From positions 372,001 to 436,000 of the forward strand of contig JACGZH010000006.1 of the NCBI GenBank assembly GCA_014706385.1: DNA of 64,000 bases. The letters run 5' to 3'. This DNA comes from Phaffia rhodozyma (Eukaryota; Basidiomycota; Tremellomycetes; Cystofilobasidiales; Mrakiaceae). Position numbers and translations under genes: made by a program. This document shows positions 55,309-64,000 of the stretch, one piece after another; within the stretch, counting starts at the first letter, position 1, and each line of letters opens with the position of its first letter. The notes under the pieces were generated by a model, which was not told the origin of the DNA, ran no database searches, and worked only from the letters and a program-made list of their open reading frames with translations.

Positions 55309-58300
55309 TCAGAATTCTTCCGAGTTTTCAACCAAAGCACGGTGAAGATCGTCCGTCACCTTGGCAAGCTGTTCCCGCAAACCGTCAACGTCCTCCTTCA
55401 AACTCTGCCAAATAATCAACCAGCGCGTTCATCTCAGCCTTCATTTTCTTCCCACTCCAAAACGATCAAAGTGGTCAGAGGGCGAGAGACTCACCTTTCT
55501 CTCTTCATACACCATACTCGTCTCGGATGTCTTACGATCAAGATCCTCCCTCAGCTGGTCTGCCTTCATGTTCGCTTGATCAAGTCTGGCCTTTGTATCA
55601 TCAATCTCGCTATATATGAAGAATGGATGTTACCGTCAAAAAAGTCTAAAGGAAACAGTGGAAACATGACAATTGGATGTGTTACTAACGCTTGCAGATC
55701 AGATACCCTGAGTAGAATAAACGGTTGTCAAAAAATTAAATTCAACACGTCAGAACATCAGGTAGGTAAGTCGATCGATCAGTCATTCAATTAGTCAACA
55801 CTTTATACACTTACTTCTTACTATGAGCTCTGACCAGAGGAGGAAAGGAAGAAAGAGAACGGTTGAGCCAAAACATTGATAAATGAGCCAGTTCCACATG
55901 GATCAAGCCATGGAATACACTACTCACTCGTGTAGATCGCGCATTGGAGAAGTGAACTCGGCAGCTTTTTCAGGGCTAGTAGGAGGCGTCCTGATCTGAG
56001 AAATTTGGGCGAGAGCTGACGAAGCGAATCAAAAAACGAGTTAGAGAAATCATCTCTTAATCAAATGCTTGCAAAGAACCAAGAAATTCCTCGAACAAAC
56101 CCTTGAGCTTCGCTTCACGTTCCTTCTGGACCTCTTCCTCCAACAAAGCCTTCTCCTCCAAAGTTTTCTCTCTCTCCTTTCTTTCTTCAATTCGGATACG
56201 CTCAATCTCAGCTATTCGTGCCTGGCTAGCATCCGTCATTGCCCTATCACGGTCTTCTCGGAGCATGTCTAGCTGGTCAACCAGACTCTGCTTCGTCAGC
56301 TGAGCAGACGTTCGAGTAGATTCCAGATCGTCCCTCAACTCAAGGATCTGCTGTTCTAGTTGCTGTCTGGATGGTTCATTGGACGAAGGTAACTTCTCTC
56401 GGGCTTCGTCGAGAGCAGATCGAGTAGACTCGAGTTCGGCTCGAAGTGCTTCGAGTTCACTCAAATGAACACCATTGTCCGCCTTGGCTCTGGCTAGATC
56501 TTCTCGTTGAGCTGTGTCGTTTCGATATACTATCGTCAACGTCTGAAGTATTGTATGTATTATCAAGTTTGAAAATGTACTCACCAGTAAGATCTGACGT
56601 CAAACTTGAGAGTTCAGCAGAAAGAGCAGCTCGAACTGAATTCTCGATATCTTCATGAGATGTTTTGAGAGACTCAATCTCTTTTTCATGGGATTGACTA
56701 TCGTTTTGTGTCATACCAACAAGAATTATGAACGTTCTAGTGTGAAAAAACGAAGAGAGGAAGAAATGAATACTATAGATGGAAGACAGCAACTTACTGA
56801 AGTCGAGCAGTTGACTCCTCCGATTTGACTCTTAGCGCCCGAAGCTCTTGGCCATGTTCACTGTTTGCCTCGTTCTTTGAGAGAAGACGAAGTCATCATT
56901 ATCAATGGAGTTGTATCTTTGGTCAACAGTGTGCAGACATCTACAAACCTTTGCATTTTCAATGGCTTTGTTCAACTCCGAAGCATGAGCAGCTCGAACA
57001 GATTCTAACTCCTCCGCATGCTTCAGCGTCAATTTCTGCAGCTCCAACCCGTTTCAAAGCGTACAATCAAACAACTCGGTTTAGACAGAGTTGAAACTTC
57101 ACAGACAGAGATACAAGACTCACCTCGGTTTGTTCCTGCAATCGTTGCTCTAACGCATCCTTTTCATTGTGCTCCTTCTTGAGCTTAGCCAAGACCTGTT
57201 CCAATTCAGCCTTCAACTGGCTTTCTTTCTCCTCCCATTCGACCATGATACCATTAACAGATTGGTCTTGCGCAGCAGAGATCGCTTGCTGAAGAGAGTC
57301 GTCATGAGTCGATCGTAGTTTATCAAGCTCATCAGAGTGTGTCGATCGCTGAGCATCTAAAGCATCATCAAGAACAGCCTACGTATCCGGACAAACCATA
57401 ACAGGAGACGTTTAATGGCGGGCAGAAAGAGAGAGAAGTTCATTCCAAAACGGGACTAACTTGATGTTCAACGACCAAGGCTTGTCTGTCCTGTTCTCGC
57501 TGTTCCTCAAACGATATAATTCGGTCCTCGTACTGCTGTCGAAGTGTCTCGAGCTCCTGATTGTGACCTTGCTCGGAGCTCTCTGCCTTATCCTTCAGAG
57601 AAGCCAATTCTGCTGTGAGAACGTCGATTTTGGATTCGAGTTCAGCGACTAGTGCCTGTTGAGATGTTTCGAGTGAAAGGGTTTCTTCCTTGATGGCCTG
57701 AGGTCATGAGTAACAAAACAGCCACCAAGTCAATATATACAGCTTTGCTGACAGGCAGTTGAGAGTGATTTACCTGCATCTCTTGATTGATTTTGGCTAA
57801 ATCTAATCGAGCTTGTTCCGCTGCTTCAGTAGCAGCGATTACTTTTTGCTGGGCAGCCTGTAAAGATCAAACATGCGCACTCTCTCAGTTCAGATCTTGT
57901 CTCCTCTCGGGACACGTACATGAACCAGAAGAAAGAAGGATAGGTTAGGAACACATACCTCAAGTGCAGCCTTATTTTTTTCATTCTCACTACGAATATC
58001 ATCCGATGTTCGAGTGAGGTCCTCGATCAGTTCAGTCTGAGCGGCAATCTGCTCACGCAACACATCCAGATCATGTTCAACAGCACCTTCCGCGTTGGAG
58101 TTAGTAGCAGATGTTGCAGCCTCCAATTTTTCTTGCAGGGAGAATTGAAGAGAGTGTAGTTCGGCACTAGTATAGCGCGCGCAAACATTTATGACATGTT
58201 CAGTACTGCTCACCCGCATATAGTTATCTTTCACAGAAGACTCACAGCTCCTTATTCACTTTGTCTTCCTCGGCGCTCCTCGCCGCCTTCTCTCTCTCGA

Positions 58301-59937
58301 GCTCATCTCTCAACTCCTGCAGCTCGCTCTCCGCTTCCTTGATCTTGCCTTCGACCTCTTCTTCCCTGTCTTTCTTGATTCTCAACTCATCCTCCTTTCC
58401 GGCCAAATCCAATTTAAGGGCCTCCAGTTGCTCCTGAATGTCCTTTGTAGCATCACTGTTCTCTGAGCTGACAGTCACCGTCGCTTTAGCGTTCTCTAGA
58501 TCTATCGTGAGACCAGCAACTGTCCCTTCCAATGCAGCAATCTTTGCTTCCAGCTCTTTTCTACCTTCTGGCTTAGCTGCACCAGTAGACGAAACGCCAT
58601 TAGCGGCCGACCGAGCTGTGCCGGCTGTTCTAGAAGAGATCGGTCCGCTTGCGTTTCTCGAGGTAAGGCTGGTGCCTGATAGCCCGGTCCGGGATGCTCC
58701 GACATGAGAAACAGAAAGGCTCTGCCTGGTATGACCCGGTCGAGCGCGAGCGGTCTCTGTTGAAGTAGGAGCAGAGGAGCCGGAGGGAGGACGACGGGCG
58801 GAGGTAGCCGCAGAGGGAACAGTGGAAGAGGTCACAGTCTTACGGGTCCCATTGAGGGAAGGAGAAGGAGAGAGAGAGCTCGAAGGTTTGGTAGCAGTCA
58901 TACTACTTGAAGCAGCTGTGGGTCTGGTAACAGAGCTAGAGATAGGCCGAGTGGTGGTAGAAGGAAGCACAGAGGTTCTTTGGAAGGTGTGATTGAGAAA
59001 TTGTTAGCATCTATGATTCGTTGACAGGCTTAGATTTATGATTGACACACCTTCTGACAGCAGAGGTAGCAGAAGTAGTAGGCTTGGTCGCTGCAGAGGC
59101 GGTCCTTGCAGTCGTGGCAGCCGTTGAGGCTGGCCTGGTAGTCGAAGAGACCGTCGGTCTGCGCACTGCAGCAGATGTTGATGCTGAAGGCCTGGTGGCA
59201 GCGCTGCTTGCAGTCGACAGGACAGGAGTTTTGGTCGTACTCGTAGTCGCAGCTGTCTTTGCCGTTGATCTTGTAGCCCCTGTATGCACACAGAGAGAAG
59301 AAGTTGAGGATCTTGTATGTTTGCATAACACAACCAAGCATCAAGCATGTACAAAACACTCACCTCCAAAGATCTTACTATCGAGAGCTCGCTTGACAGC
59401 GCCGGATCCAGTCGAACCGACAGCGACCGAAGCTCGCCTTTGAGCAGCCGTCATCGTGGTACCGGCTTTCGACTTGTCTTCGGCCTTTCTAGCTCTGTTA
59501 GCAGTATCGACCGAAGTCACTCTAGATCGAGCTGGAGCGGCGCCGTTGCTACTACTAATAGCCGGCCTCCCTGTAGGAGCAGAAGCCTGATTGGTTGTAG
59601 GTGAGGGTGCTTTGACCTCGCCTGCTGACGGCTTACTCTCGGTTGGAACTTCTCCCTCAAAAAGGGAGTTGGAAGAAGATACGGCCAGGTTGGAATGATC
59701 TTCTTCTGGAGCATCACGAGAGGACGAAAGTTCATGTTCATCCAAGAGCGATGGATTCGGCTTGATTTCTCGTTCCGACGAGTAAGATGATGAACGAGAG
59801 TGGTCGGCTGTTCCTTGGGGAGGCAGTTCGTTTGACAGGAGAGATGTGTCTTCTGGAGGTGTGTCCATGCTATCCAATGTATTGTCCTGGCTGTCCGTTG
59901 GACGAGATGCCTGGTAGGAGGCCTCCGTATCCGACAT
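55309..59937 (-). CDS. Long coiled-coil protein, 1,125 residues, function unknown
   Basis: Sixteen exons assemble in frame: 59937-59364, 59279-59051, 58977-58246, 58166-57959, 57857-57774, 57697-57461, 57378-57124, 57035-56949, 56874-56798, 56697-56585, 56529-56080, 56015-55928, 55829-55815, 55707-55690, 55609-55495, 55404-55309. The first 420 residues are Ser/Thr/Ala/Pro-rich and largely acid-then-basic disorder, with a striking Ala/Thr repeat (exon 2). The remaining 700 are almost continuous heptad coiled coil (LEEKALLEEEVQKEREAKLK; LRDDLESTRTSAQL; LREQLAKVTDDLHRALVENS). The last fifth has a PTSPEKAAEF break. The plan, a basic microtubule-binding-like N-terminus plus a long rod, recalls cytoskeletal linkers or golgins, but I see no CAP-Gly, calponin or GRIP domain. 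It shares a 170-nt divergent promoter with SHQ1. Confidence 0.8.
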
Positions 59938-60107
59938 GACTGTTGTGAAAGTGTGTGTTTGTGTGTACGGGTCTGTAGATGAAGAGACCAGGGGTGGCTG
60001 TCAAAGAGTACAAGATGGGATGCACACTCTAGAGATGGTGAGGAAAACAACAAAAGAAATTGACTGGGTTTCGCGTTGAAAATCATTACACTCACGACAC
60101 ACATACC

Positions 60108-62090
60108 ATGAAGACCCCTCGGTTCACTCTCTCACAGACGGATGAGCTTCTGATCGCCAATGTCCATTGTCCAGATATCTCTGTAAGAGCTAGCTACTGT
60201 TGTCTTAAAATCTAGAGTTACAAGCGCCATATCCGTCGCTTATTTCCTGTTATACGTATGCTTCGATTGCTCCTTCCTTGCTTTTCTACTTATTCTTCAG
60301 CCGGAAGAGATTGAAATTCACACGACAGAGAACGACGTATCGCTTTACATAGAACCTTTCTTTCTCCGGTTACATCTTCCCGGTCCGGTGCTTGAGGATG
60401 ATAGTGCCTCTGCTGAGTATGACTCTTCGTCCGGGATGTTGACTGTTCAGCTATCCAAAGTGAACAAGGGCGAGACGTTCCTTGGGCTGGAGAACATCGA
60501 GGCTCTCCTTGGTGTCGGCGAGAAGGGAGAAATCTCACAGGACACTGCGAACAAGGGAAAGGCAAAGGAAGCAAAGATCGTAGAGGTTGAGATGCCTAAT
60601 CTGGAAGGGTTGAGCGTAGAAGAAAGTGAAAGGCTGATAGAGCTCAAGAAAGAACGAGAGATCTTCCTAGCTGGTAGGTGTCGCTCTCTTCTATATCCTT
60701 TGGATCTTTGCTTTCGGTTTTGGATTGAGCAGCTGAAATGGTCGCTGATCGCTTGTACTTTCTACCTAGCTGAGGCAAACTCATGGAGGCTTCCTCAATC
60801 AATCCCAAAGGAAACACCAACAACGGGAAACATCATCCCTGCGCCAGCACCTCTACCCGTTTACCCTTACGGGTTCAACGACCGGTATTCTGGATTGTTC
60901 AAACATGGAAGTTCTCTACCTGAAGAACTCGACGGACTTGGCAAAGATGTCGAGAACGTATCAGCTGAGGAGCGGTTCAGCAGGTCCATGAAGGCAGAGG
61001 ATGAGAAATTTGACGCTAGCCAATATCAGTCAGTCTTTTACCTTGCCTACAATGGCTTGCTCAATTTCCTCAACTGGTGCTGATCCTTGCTGCTGGAATA
61101 TACACGTATGAAGAGGCGACTTTGTATATAACGATGAGATCAGATATATCATTGATTGGAGAGCACCATTGATGGATGAATCAGATCCGAGATTCTTGAC
61201 AGACGAGACGTATTTCTCAGCAGAGGAAAAGGAACTGATCCTCTCTCTTCCGAAAACCGATTGTTCGCTCTTTCCCTTCATTTCATCTTGTTTCCTATCG
61301 TATCTATCCTGGTTGACGTCTAACAAATCTTTGGGAATAGACTCATCTCTTCCGTCTAGTCCACTCCTACCGACAGTCCTTCTTTTCCTCCTCTCGGCCT
61401 CTTACGAGACCCGAACGACTCAGTCTGACCCTTCTCCCGAATCACCATGGACGTTGACTTCCCTCCTGCCCTTCTTTACATCCCTTGTTTCGTTCGGATC
61501 TATCCAAACGGTACACCAAGCGTTAAGAGTAGGGACGAGGAGAATGGTGGCCTGGCCACTATATAGACATTGGGAGTTAGCTGAGAGGGTCAGAGCCGAC
61601 GTGCAAGTCGTCCTGTCCGGTGGAAGAAGACGGGTTCTAAGAGTCTTACTAGGAATGAAGAAGTGTGTTTCTCCCTCTCTCTGACCATCTTTTATCGCGC
61701 TTCCTTTCGGTGCTCTTCTCGGGCAAAGTACTGATGTACGTGATGTTGGCTCAATCATGAAAGAATCCTGGACGATAGTGCCGATTTCAACGTGTTCTCT
61801 AAGATTTGGTTAGATGATCTTTGCACGTTCATAAATCAAACTCAGTTGTACGCCCTGCCTTTTTTCCCCTTTATATTTCCCATTCTGGATTCATCTTTCA
61901 CCCCGAGATCTAACGTCTGATCTCTTCATGTTTTCTCCGCTTTCTTCTTCTTTCCTGTTTTCTTCGTAAATGTCCCAACAGGGATCAAACGTGGATCGAA
62001 CTGGGACGAGAGTTAGAATCTACAAAGTTCTCAAAGTACGATGTAGGATGGGACCTCGAGGCTTTAGAAGCTGAGACTATGGAGGAATGA
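60108..62090 (+). CDS. SHQ1: H/ACA snoRNP assembly factor SHQ1
   Basis: SHQ1 chaperones the pseudouridine synthase Cbf5/dyskerin before H/ACA RNP assembly. Exons 60108-60182, 60301-60673, 60770-61028, 61144-61662, 61764-61844 and 61982-62090 give 471 residues. The N-terminal CS domain is clear: MKTPRFTLSQTDELLIANVH, PEEIEIHTTENDVSLYIEPF, FLRLHLPG and LSKVNKGETFLGLE. The C-terminal SHQ1-specific helical domain contains YPYGFNDRYSGLFKHG, KAEDEKFD, WPLYRHWELAERVRADV, GGRRRVLRVLLGMK and KIWLDDLCTFINQTQ. Exon 4 starts at 61144 so that YIIDWRAP stays in frame. Length is typical. It is the third ribosome or RNA-modification assembly gene in the window, with CMS1 and RRP15. Confidence 0.92.
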
Positions 62091-62382
62091 TTTCTGTCTT
62101 CCTCGGTTGCGGCAAGAGATATGATTGCGGTTGAGTCAATCGTGTTGTCGTTCATGTTCCAAAATCAAATAGATCAGAATGGATTGTTTTATCTGCCGAT
62201 CACATATGTTTGAGGAGAACAGGAGGTTTACATCATATAACACACATTCGTTGGTTTCCATCTTGGAATGAATCAATGATTCTAGGTTTTGTTTCTTTTT
62301 GCCTCGCCTAAGCAAAGCTCTGCTACTACTCCTTTATTCTTGTTCCTACCTTTCCTTTTTCTTTGATTCGTTAACCTCCCCC

Positions 62383-64000
62383 TCAATCGACTCTCAACGC
62401 GTCCCTGCCCTTTCTCCTTCCCAACAAACAGAATTCTCCCCAAGCCAATCTATCATTCGCACCCCACCAACTTCCCGGGGCCCAGAATGCTCTCTGGATG
62501 GTCTTCGAGTTCTCGGCATCGAGTAAGGGTGCGCAGTGGAGTCGTTCCCAAGTCTCGGCGTCTAGTGTGTACGCCGGCTCGAGTGAGGATGTCTTTCGAA
62601 GAGGGAAGGTAGAGTCCATAAAGTAATCGCATGTCGATGGATCGACCTGTATCCAAGATCAACAGCATGACATTAGTCTCTGATCTACTCATGGGTAGAA
62701 CGCGGGCGGGCGGAAGAGTAAGAGAGGAACACTAACGTAATGGACGAGTTCTTCCTTGTTGAGATCGTTAAGACCTTCGGTCTGAGCCCTGGTTCCCTGT
62801 CTTCTCCACCAACCACCGAGAACTTCCTGACTCGGCTCCCATCTCTTTGGCAAGGCTCCATCAAATTCACTCTTTACCCATCTGACTTCGATCCCGTCTG
62901 GGGTGAGCCAGCTGGAGGTAAACCTATGCCACTCCTTTCCGTAGCATAATCTTAGACCGGCACCTTGGTTAAGCTCTTGGATAGGTCGAAGATCCCACTC
63001 GTCCCAGTCGTTCGTGCCGTTGTGTTGGATGGGAACATGTCCGAGAGACGAGAGCAGAAGAGGAAGCTCGGTGTATTCGAGGTGGTAGTTAGTTCGAAGA
63101 GGCGCAACATAGTATGTCTGAATGGCAAATATCCGGGAGACAGAGATGATCATCGTGCCCAGAGTGAACAACAAGGTGAAATTCGCAAACAGAGTAGTTT
63201 CTGAGGCCTGTTGTGAAGGTAATCGAGAGAAAGCAAGGAATCAAGGAAAAGAGAGGGTGAGTATGAGCGAGGTCTCGGTAAAAGAGGACTTGAGCAAACG
63301 CGCCATACCCTGTAGGGACTCTTGGTAACCTTGATGTATGCCCTCTCGACCAAGCCTCTGAGCAAGAATAATGTGACTGCAGCATTGAAACCGAGGAGAG
63401 GATAAGCTGGATACATAAATCTTTCCTCCTTGTGGGCCTGCCAGCTCATGACTCCTAGCCAAAGATAAAAGCCGGAGAGCCTGCCGAACATGAGGGCGTA
63501 AGCGCTGGTCTCACCCTCCTGGGGTTTTCGCTGTTTAGAGCCGAGCCGCTTGTAGTCGAACCGATGGGTGATCGCGAGAACGGGAAGGGAGAGAAGAGCA
63601 AGAGGCAGAAGGAAGTTGAAGTTGAGGAACAAGTTCCGGAGGTAGAATGAGGCGGGAGACGTTCCGTAGAGGTCGGGGGAACCGCCAGTAGTGGAAAAGA
63701 TGTTGTACAGAATGATGTTGAGAGCGGGAAATGTCGTTCGACCGTATGCATACGAATCGACGAGTACAATGGGGATCTATTCTCGAAAAAGGATAAAAGG
63801 AGATTTGATCAGCGGCGTACGAACGAGTGACGGGTCGAGTGATCAAGTGCTCACGGCAATTAAACTGGCTATAAGACCAGCTTTGATGAGTCTGATAATT
63901 CGGCCAGTGAGCCATTCAACTCTTCCGTCGGCAAACACCAGATCGTTCCCTCCAAGGAGCAGCTCTTCCGCTACGAACGGCAAAGCAAGCAACAAGGAAA
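62383..64000 (-). CDS. ALG9: Alpha-1,2-mannosyltransferase ALG9 (5' end outside window)
   Basis: ALG9 adds the seventh and ninth mannoses to the dolichol-linked N-glycan precursor in the ER lumen, using dolichol-phosphate-mannose. Visible exons are 64000-63855 (partial), 63776-63309, 63207-62737 and 62646-62383. The GT-C family luminal and membrane features are present: WLTGRIIRLIKAGLIAS, VDSYAYGRTTFPALNIILYN, SPDLYGTSPASFYLRN, the diagnostic HKEERFMYPAYPL, then TMIISVSRIFA and the C-terminal luminal domain with CYGKEWHRFTSSW and DYFMDSTFP. At least four TM helices are in view. The catalytic first loop and N-terminus lie beyond 64000. Convergent with SHQ1, 293 nt apart. Confidence 0.92.

Noticed and set aside
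59042..59443. Plus-strand Val/Ala-rich ORF of 133 codons opposite the coiled-coil gene.
   Set aside because: It is the antisense of the Ala/Thr repeat exon of the minus-strand gene and has no start context or family features.

Overview
The window looks like ordinary nuclear chromosome of a basidiomycete yeast or fungus. It holds about 22 protein genes in 64 kb, and all but the simplest are cut by many short introns of about 50-140 nt. Branch-like CT-A-A-C/T and NAG acceptor signals are visible, with small coding exons and pyrimidine-rich leaders. The gene set (sterol C8 isomerase, TPA1/Ofd1, KCS1, CENP-C with a cupin, complex I subunits, XAP5, CCDC124, Mago) is fungal but retains genes that Saccharomyces yeasts lost, namely complex I, Mago, XAP5 and PI31-type genes. 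Intron density and a preference for CGA arginine codons in the strongest gene (IMPDH) would fit a tremellomycete such as Phaffia or another Cystofilobasidiales, but that placement is inference. I saw no transposon, CRISPR, rRNA or tRNA gene. Exon borders were read by eye; nearly every model closes in frame.

Layout: 0.5-3.4 kb holds a secreted unknown protein and an unknown nuclear-looking protein. 3.6-10.7 kb holds prolyl dihydroxylase TPA1 (-), proteasome regulator PI31 (+) and an ATG38/NRBF2-like MIT protein (+). 12.1-18 kb holds an acidic unknown (+), a HAD phosphatase (-), complex I NDUFS6 (+) and a JTB-like membrane protein (-). 18.3-30.8 kb holds CENP-C (-), CMS1 (+), CCDC124 (-), XAP5 (+), RRP15 (-) and mitochondrial adenylate kinase (+). 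This block is rich in ribosome-assembly and translation genes. 31.5-41.4 kb holds the very long inositol hexakisphosphate kinase KCS1 (-), Mago nashi (+), complex I NDUFA2 (-) and ERG2 (+). 41.7-49.2 kb holds a small EF-hand-like gene (-), a Dal5-type permease (-) and IMP dehydrogenase (+). 49.6-64 kb holds an ExoIII-type AP endonuclease (+), a conserved fungal protein (-), a 1,125-residue coiled-coil protein (-), SHQ1 (+) and ALG9 (-), which runs off the right edge.

No single pathway ties the window together; it is a housekeeping neighbourhood arranged largely as divergent pairs. Three of the divergent promoters, plus the IMPDH promoter, carry a CACGTG palindrome (TCACGTGA in three) 110-170 nt from the start codons. 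The permease has a tight palindromic cluster of GATA sites. The most unusual signal is gene architecture. Several genes need micro-exons of 4, 6, 8, 12, 15, 17 and 18 nt or first coding exons of 5 and 7 nt to encode an intact conserved protein, and one intron is GC-AG. An AP endonuclease with an in-frame upstream presequence-like extension is a second point worth checking. I did not find a convincing new multigene system.
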